From CTSoil-075 sp042610375 (lineage in GTDB: Bacteria > Bacillota > Negativicutes > DSM-13327): 64,000 nt of DNA. Made by a program: the position numbers and the translations under genes. Below are positions 54,079-61,770 of the stretch, in pieces. Below the pieces are notes generated by a model. That model was given only the letters and a program-made list of their open reading frames with translations, had not been told where the DNA came from and made no database searches. The first letter of the stretch is position 1. Each line of letters opens with the position of its first letter. The DNA lies in assembly GCF_042610375.1 (NCBI RefSeq), contig NZ_JBGJZL010000004.1:372001-436000 (forward strand), read 5' to 3'.

Positions 54079-55233
54079 ATGAATATTTCAGAACAACAAA
54101 TAGGGTGCGATATGCTAACAAAGACTAAGATCTTCTGCAAAAATAGCTTACAGCCTATTGCTAGAGAATTAGATAAAAATAGTAGATTCCCCACTGAACT
54201 ATTAGGTGCAATGGGTGAAGCGGGATTCTTTGGGATGAATTATGACTCTGAATATGGTGGTGGAGGTTATGATTCTGTTATCACTCATATGGTATCCCAA
54301 GAAATTGCGAAGGCTAGCGCCGGTGTAGCCCTCACCCTCCACGTGCATTGGATGGCAATCGATGTTTTGTTAAAATTCGGTACTGCGGCGCAAAAACAGA
54401 AATATCTACAGATTCTGTTACAGGGTAAAAAAGTGGCAGCATATACGATCAGTGAAGTCCAAGCTGGTTCGGACGCTGCCGGAATCAAAGCTACTGCCGG
54501 AAACACTAACGAGGGTTGGGTTCTTAATGGTTCTAAGTACTTTTGCACTAATGGTGGCTTAGCTGATATTTATTTTATCGCTTTTAAAACAGATGCAGAA
54601 GCCGGGGCGAAAGGCATAAGCATGTTCATCGTAGAGAAAGGTACGCCGGGTTTTGCAATTGGTGTGCCGGATGAAAAAATGGGGTGTAGAAGTTCTTATA
54701 CTACTGGACTAACTTTTAACAATTGCATAATACCCCATGATAATATACTTGGCAACGTAAATGAGGGGTTCAAAATTGCCATGTATGGTTTAGTCGGTGG
54801 CCGTCTTGGTATGGCTTCTATAGGACTTGGAATATCCGAAGCCGCTCTAGAAAAATCAGCGATATATGCCAATAAGAGGACAGCTTTTGGCAAACCACTG
54901 AGCTCCCTTTTTGCAGTCCAAAAAATGTTAGCAGAGATGTATGTGAAATTTGAAGCCGCTAAGCTACTGGTATATGATACAGCTAAAAAAAGAGACAGCG
55001 GGAAGGACTATGCTCTTGAAAGTTCTGTTGCGAAACTATTTGTTACCGAAGTCGTTAACGAAGTGAGTCACAAGGCTGTTCAAATATTGGGCGGCCATGG
55101 CTATATGAAGTACAATGATGTGGAACGCTATGCCCGAGATGCACGATTACTGGATATTGGTGTTGGAGCATCAGAAGTTTTAAAGATGGTTGTTGGTGGA
55201 GCTGTAGCCAAGAGTAAAGGAAACGGCAATTAA
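54079..55233 (+). CDS. Acyl-CoA dehydrogenase family protein lacking the catalytic Glu
   Basis: A 384-residue FAD protein. The fold is complete: YTISEVQAGSDAAGIKATAG (substrate/FAD loop), FCTNGGLADIYF, GGRLGMASIGLGISE and the flavin-binding QILGGHGYMKYNDVERYARD. In typical members the catalytic base lies in YEGT near the C-terminus; the same place here reads DIGVGAS with V362. The alternative position used by isovaleryl-CoA dehydrogenase (LxxER) reads VGGRLG, so it lacks Glu too. It may use another base or act on an unusual substrate. It is the third gene of the operon, 66 bases after subunit B. Confidence 0.88.
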   Translation: MNISEQQIGCDMLTKTKIFCKNSLQPIARELDKNSRFPTELLGAMGEAGFFGMNYDSEYGGGGYDSVITHMVSQEIAKASAGVALTLHVHWMAIDVLLKFGTAAQKQKYLQILLQGKKVAAYTISEVQAGSDAAGIKATAGNTNEGWVLNGSKYFCTNGGLADIYFIAFKTDAEAGAKGISMFIVEKGTPGFAIGVPDEKMGCRSSYTTGLTFNNCIIPHDNILGNVNEGFKIAMYGLVGGRLGMASIGLGISEAALEKSAIYANKRTAFGKPLSSLFAVQKMLAEMYVKFEAAKLLVYDTAKKRDSGKDYALESSVAKLFVTEVVNEVSHKAVQILGGHGYMKYNDVERYARDARLLDIGVGASEVLKMVVGGAVAKSKGNGN

Positions 55234-55257
55234 TAAATAAATTTGGGGGATGAATCG

Positions 55258-56490
55258 ATGGGGTATATAGCAAAAAGGCGCTTTGAGAGTAAGTTGACGA
55301 CAGGAATTGTTGCCGTAATTATATGTTTGGTGTATGCCCTTATTTACTGGCCGGTATGGGCAATGATGGCAAAAGCTATCATTACCACAACAGCTGCGGC
55401 AGGACTGCAAGCAGTAGAACCCACATTGGCGAAAAAGTTTATAGCCGCATTTGCAGAAGGAACCTTTTTTTGGTGCAGTATCAATGCTTGGATTTGGCAG
55501 ACTTTAATCTTCGGTAATTATGGTAAATACAGTTTGACCAAAAGTCAACCCGGCGCTGGAATCTGGTATATCGCACTTAGCTTCGTCGTCGGTATTGCCG
55601 CGTTTTTTATTTTGATACCTTTCATTGGTATCTGGTGGAAGCCATTCAATTTATTCATTATGTTTGCTCCCAAGGATGCGTCAGAACTTCACTTGGCTCT
55701 GGAAGGATGGGAAGCTTCCAATTTCTATGTATTACCTGTTATCATAGCTCAGATTCCTTTTGTATCTCTTTTTCAAAAGAAACCATGGTCTGGTAACCTA
55801 AAACCACCTCTAGATGGCTTGGCCGTGATGATGACTAGTTCTTTCTTTGCTTTAATCGTTTGGGTTGCCATGTTCGTTCCTAGCTTTATGCATTTTCAAC
55901 TGGGAGGACATGATGTTATTTCTCAGCCGATGGGATCTTGGCCAGCAGTATTGGCCTTCTGTCAAGGTTTTATTTTCTGGTTCCTTATTCCCGCGGAGGG
56001 TGGGGAAGGTTATCCTTATAAACTTTTCACCAGCAAACAGCCGTGGATGGGGCTGATTGGCTTAGTGGTAGCTTTACTATGTGGTGGTTATTTAATGCCT
56101 GCATTATATATGAGCCTGATTGCCGCCTTTACTATTAATCCTGGCGTAAATCCATATGTTACGACTGCATCTCTTGAATTATCAGTAATTGTAACCATGT
56201 TGTGCTGGCATCACCTGTTTGATGACTATCCTGGTGCTGATAAAGAATCAAGTGTTGCAAAACGCGTCATTACTCGTATGATAATATGGGTTAGTTTGGG
56301 AACTGTTTTTGGTTTGGTATGGCTACAAGCTTACAAGGTGCTTCCATTTGCAGGTAATGATCTTGGTATGGGCTTTCCTGTAATGGGTATTTTGGCAGGT
56401 CAGTTCGCTTTGCTCATGGTATTCCTATATTTCAATACTGCCCTTGATAAGTGGCCCCTTGTTTATCAAGAAACGGTAAATAACCAATAG
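55258..56490 (+). CDS. Polytopic membrane protein, possible carboxylate transporter
   Basis: A 410-residue protein; ATG 55258 follows TTGGGGGATGAATCG, in the overlap zone just after the dehydrogenase. It has roughly ten hydrophobic helices (for example TTGIVAVIICLVYALIYWPV, WYIALSFVVGIAAFFILIPF, GWPAVLAF-like segments). I do not recognise a transporter family signature. Tryptophan-rich loops and the motif WHHLFDDYPG are distinctive. Being last in a sigma-54 operon with a CoA-transferase and a dehydrogenase, uptake of the acid they activate is a plausible guess, no more. Confidence 0.75.
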   Translation: MGYIAKRRFESKLTTGIVAVIICLVYALIYWPVWAMMAKAIITTTAAAGLQAVEPTLAKKFIAAFAEGTFFWCSINAWIWQTLIFGNYGKYSLTKSQPGAGIWYIALSFVVGIAAFFILIPFIGIWWKPFNLFIMFAPKDASELHLALEGWEASNFYVLPVIIAQIPFVSLFQKKPWSGNLKPPLDGLAVMMTSSFFALIVWVAMFVPSFMHFQLGGHDVISQPMGSWPAVLAFCQGFIFWFLIPAEGGEGYPYKLFTSKQPWMGLIGLVVALLCGGYLMPALYMSLIAAFTINPGVNPYVTTASLELSVIVTMLCWHHLFDDYPGADKESSVAKRVITRMIIWVSLGTVFGLVWLQAYKVLPFAGNDLGMGFPVMGILAGQFALLMVFLYFNTALDKWPLVYQETVNNQ

Positions 56491-56519
56491 AACCGAAGAA
56501 AATTTTACAGTGTGCACTG

Positions 56520-56630
56520 TATGCTCGCTCAGACTTCGGTTTGAGCGATATTTTCATTGGGGGGTGTTGCATGATAACACGAAAATATATTAATACACGA
56601 AATTAGGGGGGAGTTACGAAAAATTACAAG
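56520..56630 (+). repeat. Dispersed hairpin element, copy 5 (full length)
   Basis: CTCGCTCAGACTTCGGTTTGAGCGATATTTTCATTGGGG followed by GTGTTGCATG, ACACGAAATTAGGGGGG and GTTACGAAAAATTACAAG. It is the most complete copy with copy 2, and ends the CoA operon 29 bases after its last gene. Confidence 0.75.
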
Positions 56631-56723
56631 TAAATGGCTATGGATTATACGAAGGCCGGTATGCAGGATAAGTTGGAGGAGGTAGAGAAGTTAGATGATA
56701 TAAATAGTAAGAGGTGTCATAAA

Positions 56724-57629
56724 ATGTTTAAAAAAATAGTTGCTATAGAACCAGTAAATCTGATTCCATCAGCGGAACAAAAGCTCCATGATTATGCAAA
56801 AGAAGTGGTGATGTTTGGTGATGTGCCGAAGAATGATGAAGAAATAATCCAGCGAATCGGCGATGCAGATGCTGTACTACTCAGTTATACTAGCCGTATA
56901 GAAAAGAACGTACTTGATGCCTGTCCCAATATTCGATATATTGGTATGTGTTGCAGCCTATACTCTGAAGCAAGTGCCAATGTAGATATTTGTAATGCCC
57001 GTGCCAGAAATATTACAGTCTACGGTGTCCGCGATTACGGTGATCAGGGAGTTGTCGAATACATCATCAGCGAACTTATCCGTTATCTCCATGGTTTTGG
57101 TGATAAGCAATGGCAAGAACTGCCTGTAGAGCTTACCAATTTAAAAATTGGTATAGTCGGCCTTGGTACTTCCGGACAGATGATTGCGACTGGTCTTCGA
57201 GCATTAGGAGCTGATTTATATTATTTCAGTCGCACCCGAAAGCCGGAACAAGAAACAGAAAATGTAAAATACTTGCCACTGAAAGAACTGTTGCACACAG
57301 TTGATGTCGTCTGCACATGTTTGAATAAAAATGTCATCTTATTTCACGATGAACAATTTGAATGGCTTGGCAACCACAAGATAATGTTTAATTCCTCCAT
57401 AGGTCCATCCCATGATATTTCTGCTTTGAGCAAATGGCTGGAACATGGTGATAACGAATTTTTTTGCGATACCGCTGCCGCTCTCGGCGATGATACTGGC
57501 AAGCTTCTTGCAAATCCTCATGTAAATTGCATGAATCGATCATCCGGCTATACCAGACAAGCCTTTGACCGTCTGAGTGAAAAAGTATTAAAAAATATTG
57601 AAACTTTTCTAAAGGAAAACAACCTATAA
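56724..57629 (+). CDS. D-2-hydroxyacid dehydrogenase-like protein without canonical catalytic residues
   Basis: A 301-residue protein. ATG 56724 with GAGGTG 7 bases upstream is preferred over an open ATG 30 codons earlier. The NAD-binding part is normal: LKIGIVGLGTSGQMIATGLR followed by YFSRTRKPE. In family members the catalytic Arg lies in N-x-x-R-G; here N223-S-S-I-G. The Glu (usually DVFExEP) and His (TPHxA) positions read FCDTAAALGDD and CMNRSSGYT. It may be a NAD(P)-binding protein with changed chemistry. Such proteins are sometimes mislabelled dihydrofolate reductases. Confidence 0.75.
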   Translation: MFKKIVAIEPVNLIPSAEQKLHDYAKEVVMFGDVPKNDEEIIQRIGDADAVLLSYTSRIEKNVLDACPNIRYIGMCCSLYSEASANVDICNARARNITVYGVRDYGDQGVVEYIISELIRYLHGFGDKQWQELPVELTNLKIGIVGLGTSGQMIATGLRALGADLYYFSRTRKPEQETENVKYLPLKELLHTVDVVCTCLNKNVILFHDEQFEWLGNHKIMFNSSIGPSHDISALSKWLEHGDNEFFCDTAAALGDDTGKLLANPHVNCMNRSSGYTRQAFDRLSEKVLKNIETFLKENNL

Positions 57630-57651
57630 CCCCCTTTACGAACAAAAAAGA

Positions 57652-57709
57652 ATGTCACAAGGATAACTACCGTCTTGATTAATCAAGACGGTAGTTATCC
57701 TTGTGACAT
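57652..57709. terminator. Perfect 29-bp-arm palindrome, bidirectional terminator
   Basis: ATGTCACAAGGATAACTACC… pairs perfectly with its reverse complement, no loop. It lies between convergent genes. The stem is unusually long for a simple terminator. Confidence 0.7.
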
Positions 57710-57734
57710 CACCAAACCCTAACATAGTTAGCTA

Positions 57735-58531
57735 TTATTTCAAAAACATTTTAATTGCCATAATTAATAAGAGAGAACCTGTAGCTGCCTTTATTTTAAC
57801 TTGAATTCTAGGTTTAAGGAGATAATTGCGTATCTTGAAAATCAGAGCGATTAGAACAGCATACCATATGAGCAATAGGGCGACAAAAACTAGCGTAAGA
57901 AATAATGATTGTATAAACAAACTGCGTNTATTTTAACTTGAATTCTAGGTTTAAGGAGATAATTGCGTATCTTGAAAATCAGAGCGATTAGAACAGCATA
58001 CCATATGAGCAATAGGGCGACAAAAACTAGCGTAAGAAATAATGATTGTATAAACAAACTGCGTTGGAAATCCATGTATTGAGGAAAGATGGATAGAAAA
58101 ACAAAAGAAGTTTGGATATTCAGGACGTTGCTATTAAATCCTTTGATGAAAGATTTAAGGATGGTTTCGGAAGGTAGATCATTAACGCTGGCAATTTCAT
58201 CATTGATGCCAGTAGATTTATTGTGCAACTGCCAGGCACTAATAATACTAGAAATGGCTAAATACACAATATAACCAACACCTAGCAATTTAATTAAGCT
58301 ATGCAGACTAGGTGACTTCATAATAATGAGAGATACTCCAAGGCCCGATAGAGAAGCATGAATAAACATCGAACTGGCAACGCCGATGACGTTGTAAATA
58401 GCTGCTTTATGTCCCAAAACCAAGCCTGATTGGAATACCAATATTTGATTAGCTCCAGGTGATATTATCATTAGCATTATAACAATGATAAAGGAATACA
58501 GTTCGGTACTATTAATTGGCAAATAATCCAC
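57735..58531 (-). CDS. LysE/RhtB-family amino-acid exporter, split by an assembly join
   Basis: Read leftward, a ~205-residue LysE-type exporter: IIVIMLMIISPGANQILVFQ at the start, six hydrophobic segments, ending AATGSLLLIMAIKMFLK. A single N at 57928 is flanked by two identical 136-base blocks (57792-57927 and 57929-58064), which duplicate the codons for SLFIQSLFLTLVFVALLL… and shift the frame. Removing one block restores a full-length gene. It is therefore almost certainly intact in the organism. The start may be GTG 58531 or the TTG at 58522, which fits the GAGGG site better. Confidence 0.85.
57792..58064. repeat. 136-bp direct duplication around an N (likely assembly artefact)
   Basis: Two identical 136-base copies abut a single ambiguous base at 57928. 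Exact identity, the lone N and a broken membrane-protein gene together point to two overlapping contig ends joined without merging. Confidence 0.85.
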
Positions 58532-58710
58532 CCTCTTTAATCTATTTAATATTTTCTTTTAGAATTTTGGCAATTGGCAAATGTAGCATTGCTTTAAGAT
58601 AGTAGGGACTTTTTACTATTTGTTTGCAATTATAGCACAATGCTAAGTATAATAAAACTATCATATATATATACGTTATATACCTGAAAAGCATAGTAAG
58701 AGGTGGATAA

Positions 58711-59592
58711 ATGGATATCAGAGATATGAAACATTTTTATGCCATTGTTGAGGAGGGGAATATTAGTAATGCTGCTAAGCGGCTAAATATAGCGCAACCA
58801 CCACTTAGCAAACAAATGAAACAACTGGAAGAAAATCTTGGAGTTCAATTGTTTGAGCGCGGTAGCCGTAGAATAAGACTTACTGAAGCAGGACAGCTCT
58901 TACGGGAGCGGGTAGAACAAATATTAGGACTAGTCGATGGTACAATGAAAGAAATCACTGAATTGAATTCAGGATTGGCTGGCATACTTTCGATAGGTAC
59001 GGTGACTACTTCAGGGGCTACATTATTGCCAGACTTAATTAATAAGTTTCATAACTTATATCCCAATGTTACTTTTCAACTATGGGAAGGTGATGGTTAT
59101 CGAATTTTAGAGTTATTGGACAAGAGGATAATTGAGATTGGTATCATACGAGCTCCTTTTGATTCGGAATTTTATGAATCAATTACTCTGCCTGCTGAAC
59201 CGTTAGTTATTGCTATGAAACAGGATGGATGTCATTGTGGAGAAGACCCTGAAAATGTTCGGCTAATTGAACTTGTCAATCAGCCGTTGATAATTCCACT
59301 AAGGTGGAAAGCTATGTTTGTCGAATGGTGCGGTAAAGCTGGATTTAAGCCGAATATCGTATGCATAAGTGATGGAGTGTTACTCAATATATTATGGGCT
59401 AAATTGGGAATCGGCATGGCGCTAGTTCCTAAATCTGTTGAGGGATTAATTTCAGATTCAGCGCTGACTTACAAAAAAATTATTGAACCCACAGTGTCAA
59501 CAGAAACTGTAATTGTTTGGGTGCGAAATCGCAAATTGTCTGCTAACAGTAAACATTTCTTGGATTTATTAAAAGATATGGTTGTTAAATAG
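58711..59592 (+). CDS. LysR-family transcriptional regulator
   Basis: A 293-residue regulator. The winged HTH at ~1-60 reads MKHFYAIVEEGNISNAAKRL and QPPLSKQMKQLEENLGVQLF; the substrate-binding-protein-like effector domain covers ~90-290. It is divergent from the LysE-type exporter, 180 bases away, an arrangement like LysG/LysE or ArgP/ArgO where the regulator induces export when an amino acid accumulates. GAGGTGG precedes the ATG. Confidence 0.92.
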   Translation: MDIRDMKHFYAIVEEGNISNAAKRLNIAQPPLSKQMKQLEENLGVQLFERGSRRIRLTEAGQLLRERVEQILGLVDGTMKEITELNSGLAGILSIGTVTTSGATLLPDLINKFHNLYPNVTFQLWEGDGYRILELLDKRIIEIGIIRAPFDSEFYESITLPAEPLVIAMKQDGCHCGEDPENVRLIELVNQPLIIPLRWKAMFVEWCGKAGFKPNIVCISDGVLLNILWAKLGIGMALVPKSVEGLISDSALTYKKIIEPTVSTETVIVWVRNRKLSANSKHFLDLLKDMVVK

Positions 59593-59621
59593 AGTTGTGC
59601 AAACCGATTACTTAGGTAAGA

Positions 59622-59660
59622 AAAGTCCTCTATCAGATTATGAACTGATAGAGGACTTTG
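59622..59660 (+). terminator. Terminator after LysR gene
   Basis: AAAGTCCTCTATCAG and CTGATAGAGGACTTT with an 8-base loop. Confidence 0.85.
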
Positions 59661-59708
59661 TATTGGTGCTAGTATATTTGTCAGGATGTTCAGATACAAA
59701 AGGTTGAA

Positions 59709-60002
59709 TTAGCTTGAAATATATGCTGAATTAAGAGCTTTTTGTATAGTTTCAGCATTGATTCCTTCAGTCCACTTATCAAAATAGCATGGATAGTTAG
59801 TTCCGCACGTCTTACATTCTATATATTGTTTAGTATCTTTTTGTTCACGATCATCATACATGTAAGGAAGAAGCTCTGTAGTATTATTACGCCCAGGGGC
59901 ATTTGAATCTATGATATACGAATATTCATATGTAGCTTCGTATTTTAGTATAAGGTGGTTATCATGACAAACTGGACATATAACACGATCAATTTGGTAC
60001 AT
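59709..60002 (-). CDS. Zinc-ribbon-like protein of unknown function
   Basis: A 97-residue protein with two CxxC knuckles, CPVCH near the N-terminus and CKTCGTNYPC near residue 65, as in rubredoxin-like zinc ribbons. The segment between is acidic and tyrosine-rich. Its start has AGGGGATGAACT upstream. No partner is adjacent. It probably binds one zinc; its role is unknown. Confidence 0.6.
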   Translation of the reverse strand: MYQIDRVICPVCHDNHLILKYEATYEYSYIIDSNAPGRNNTTELLPYMYDDREQKDTKQYIECKTCGTNYPCYFDKWTEGINAETIQKALNSAYISS

Positions 60003-60120
60003 AGTAGTTCATCCCCTATTTTAATATATTGCTTTGGTGCAGAACAAAATCGAAGAAAATTAATTCTAAGAACTATAGAAACATCTATTTTTATTATATC
60101 CATTTTTCGAGACCTCAGTC

Positions 60121-60195
60121 ATATGTTCGCCTTTGGATTTAGGCGAATTTTTTTATGGGGGCGTGGAAGAGAGGATTCGTGTAAAAGTACAAGAG
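60121..60195 (+). repeat. Dispersed hairpin element, copy 6 (short form)
   Basis: ATGTTCGCCTTTGGATTTAGGCGAATTTTTTTATGGGGG followed by GATTCGTGTAAAAGTACAAG. It has a GCC/GGC stem in place of GCTCA/TGAGC. About 40 bases of the tail seen in copies 2 and 5 are missing. Confidence 0.6.
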
Positions 60196-60244
60196 TGACT
60201 TTGCATGGCAACGACTGAGCAGTAACCAAAATAGTACAGTATAC

Positions 60245-60267
60245 CATTTTTGTATATACCAAAAATG
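60245..60267. promoter_or_regulatory. Inverted repeat, possible activator site
   Basis: CATTTTTG-N7-CAAAAATG lies about 85 bases upstream of the candidate sigma-54 promoter, the usual distance for an enhancer-type activator site. Confidence 0.4.
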
Positions 60268-60351
60268 TCAAAGATATTAAAAATATTAAAGAATAGTCTT
60301 AATTTTATTGAAAAAAATTAAATAATGATCAAAAATCATGCTAAATGACTT

Positions 60352-60367
60352 TGGCATGATTTGTGCA
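60352..60367 (+). promoter_or_regulatory. Candidate sigma-54 promoter
   Basis: TGGCATGATTTGTGCA has GG and GC doublets 10 bases apart and matches most of TGGCAC-N5-TTGCA. It is 140 bases upstream of the small Cys-rich gene at 60508. Confidence 0.6.
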
Positions 60368-60507
60368 TTTATTATAGATAAGATAAAGATAACTAAATTT
60401 CCTACCACGAATGTGTAATAAGAAGTGAGAGTCAAATTAAAAAAGATAAATAGTGCAGAATCCTTCTAGAGATAGCGAAAAAATAAATAGAGAGGCGGTA
60501 ATCAAAT

Positions 60508-60666
60508 ATGACAACCATGTTTTGCGCAAATTGCATTCTTAAATATGATTGTGAAAAGTCGTATGAAAAAAATCAAAAACTTAACTGTTACTTTTATCCA
60601 AATAAGAATGGGTCAGAAAATTATAAGTTACACTCGGTAACACCCGTGTCGCCAAATGCAAAATAA
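60508..60666 (+). CDS. Small cysteine-rich protein (52 aa)
   Basis: ATG 60508 follows AGAGAGGCGGTAATCAAAT. The product starts MTTMFCANCILKYDCEKSYE and contains CxxC, a further Cys six residues on, and one more at ~29, enough to bind one metal or Fe-S cluster. It ends after a short polar tail. There is no signal peptide. It is preceded by a candidate sigma-54 promoter and isolated on both sides by copies 6 and 7 of the hairpin element. I do not recognise the family. Confidence 0.6.
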   Translation: MTTMFCANCILKYDCEKSYEKNQKLNCYFYPNKNGSENYKLHSVTPVSPNAK

Positions 60667-60788
60667 CTTCTGACATTACCTCAGTTACAAAGAAAAATAA
60701 CAAATCAAATGGATGTAACAAATGCAATAAATATGATTTTTTGCTGAAAGAATTAGTATTATTTTATGAAAAATATAATATGTATGCT

Positions 60789-60870
60789 GATGTTCGCCTA
60801 GACGTTGTTTAGGCGGATTTTTGCTGTAAGGGTATCATGGAGAAAAGAAGGTTCGTGTAAAAGTATGATT
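60789..60870 (+). repeat. Dispersed hairpin element, copy 7 (short form)
   Basis: TGTTCGCCTAGACGTTGTTTAGGCGGATTTTTGCTGTAAGGGTAT followed by GTTCGTGTAAAAGTATGATT. The stem GCCTA/TAGGC keeps pairing although the sequence differs from other copies. Confidence 0.65.
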
Positions 60871-61012
60871 AGCATAACAGTCTATCATTTTAAGCATACA
60901 TAATAAGCAAACATTTGTGCCTTTGAAGTTGACATTGAAATAATTTCTATGATATCTTATATAGTATTAAAAATGGGAGAATGTGATTTCAAAAAGAAAA
61001 TTGTCATTACAT

Positions 61013-61041
61013 TGATTGATATTTTTAATCGTGCTAGAATG
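61013..61041 (+). promoter_or_regulatory. Probable vegetative promoter of the ECF S gene
   Basis: TTGATT with TAGAAT about 17 bases on, 70 bases before the ECF S-component gene. No riboswitch was recognised in the 240 bases upstream. Confidence 0.45.
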
Positions 61042-61109
61042 GATGAATTATAAACAAGAAGACTTGTAAATTCAATATTTTAAAAGGTAAGAAAGGTAGG
61101 AGAGTAGGT

Positions 61110-61643
61110 ATGGAACAACAATCCTTTAATAACACAAAACAACTGGTCTATGCAGCAATGGGTATTGCCCTCGTTTTTATTTGTACGTCACTTGTAAATC
61201 TTCGTCTTCCTGTTTCTGCCAATGGCGGCTTAGTTCATTTGGGGAATGTGCCCCTCTTTATTATCGCCATTCTTTATGGACGTCGGTTTGGTGCTTTGGC
61301 GGGAGGAATTGGCATGGCTCTTTTTGATGTGGTGGGTGGCTGGTTTTTATGGGCTCCCTTTACGCTAGTCATTGTCGGTCTCATGGGGTATACGGTCGGC
61401 GCTATCTGCGAAAAACGCCGGACCCTGACGGCTTATGTCTTGGCCTTGGTGGCGGCTTGTCTCATTAAGGTGGTTGGTTATTATGGTGCCGAAGGGATTA
61501 TTTACGGCAATTGGCTGACACCGATGGCATCCATTCCTGGTAATCTCGTTCAGATCGGTGTGGCGGCAGTCATCGTATTGCCTGTCGTGGCTAAGTTGAG
61601 AAAGCATGTGACCATTTCTTCTTGGGCAGGCGCTCGCAAATAA
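61110..61643 (+). CDS. ECF-transporter S component
   Basis: A 177-residue membrane protein with about five or six helices. NGGLVHLGNVPLFIIAILYG and the glycine-rich FGALAGGIGMALFDVVGGW are typical of S components that bind a vitamin or metal-free cofactor precursor and dock with a shared EcfA/A'/T module. That module is not nearby, so this is a group II (shared) member. The substrate cannot be told. The gene is visibly richer in G+C than its neighbours. GTAGGAGAGTAGGT precedes the ATG. Confidence 0.8.
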   Translation: MEQQSFNNTKQLVYAAMGIALVFICTSLVNLRLPVSANGGLVHLGNVPLFIIAILYGRRFGALAGGIGMALFDVVGGWFLWAPFTLVIVGLMGYTVGAICEKRRTLTAYVLALVAACLIKVVGYYGAEGIIYGNWLTPMASIPGNLVQIGVAAVIVLPVVAKLRKHVTISSWAGARK

Positions 61644-61659
61644 AAAAGGTTATGAGTTT

Positions 61660-61697
61660 AAGACCCTCATAAAACGATTAAGTTTTATGAGGGTCTT
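61660..61697. terminator. Bidirectional terminator
   Basis: AAGACCCTCATAAAAC and GTTTTATGAGGGTCTT (5-base loop), between the convergent ECF S gene and the oxidoreductase. Confidence 0.85.
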
Positions 61698-61770
61698 AAC
61701 TTTGTGCAAAAACGGCTTCCTTTTTCAGTAGCTCTAAAGTGGTTCTCCTGCTTAATAGTAACGTTTCTTA

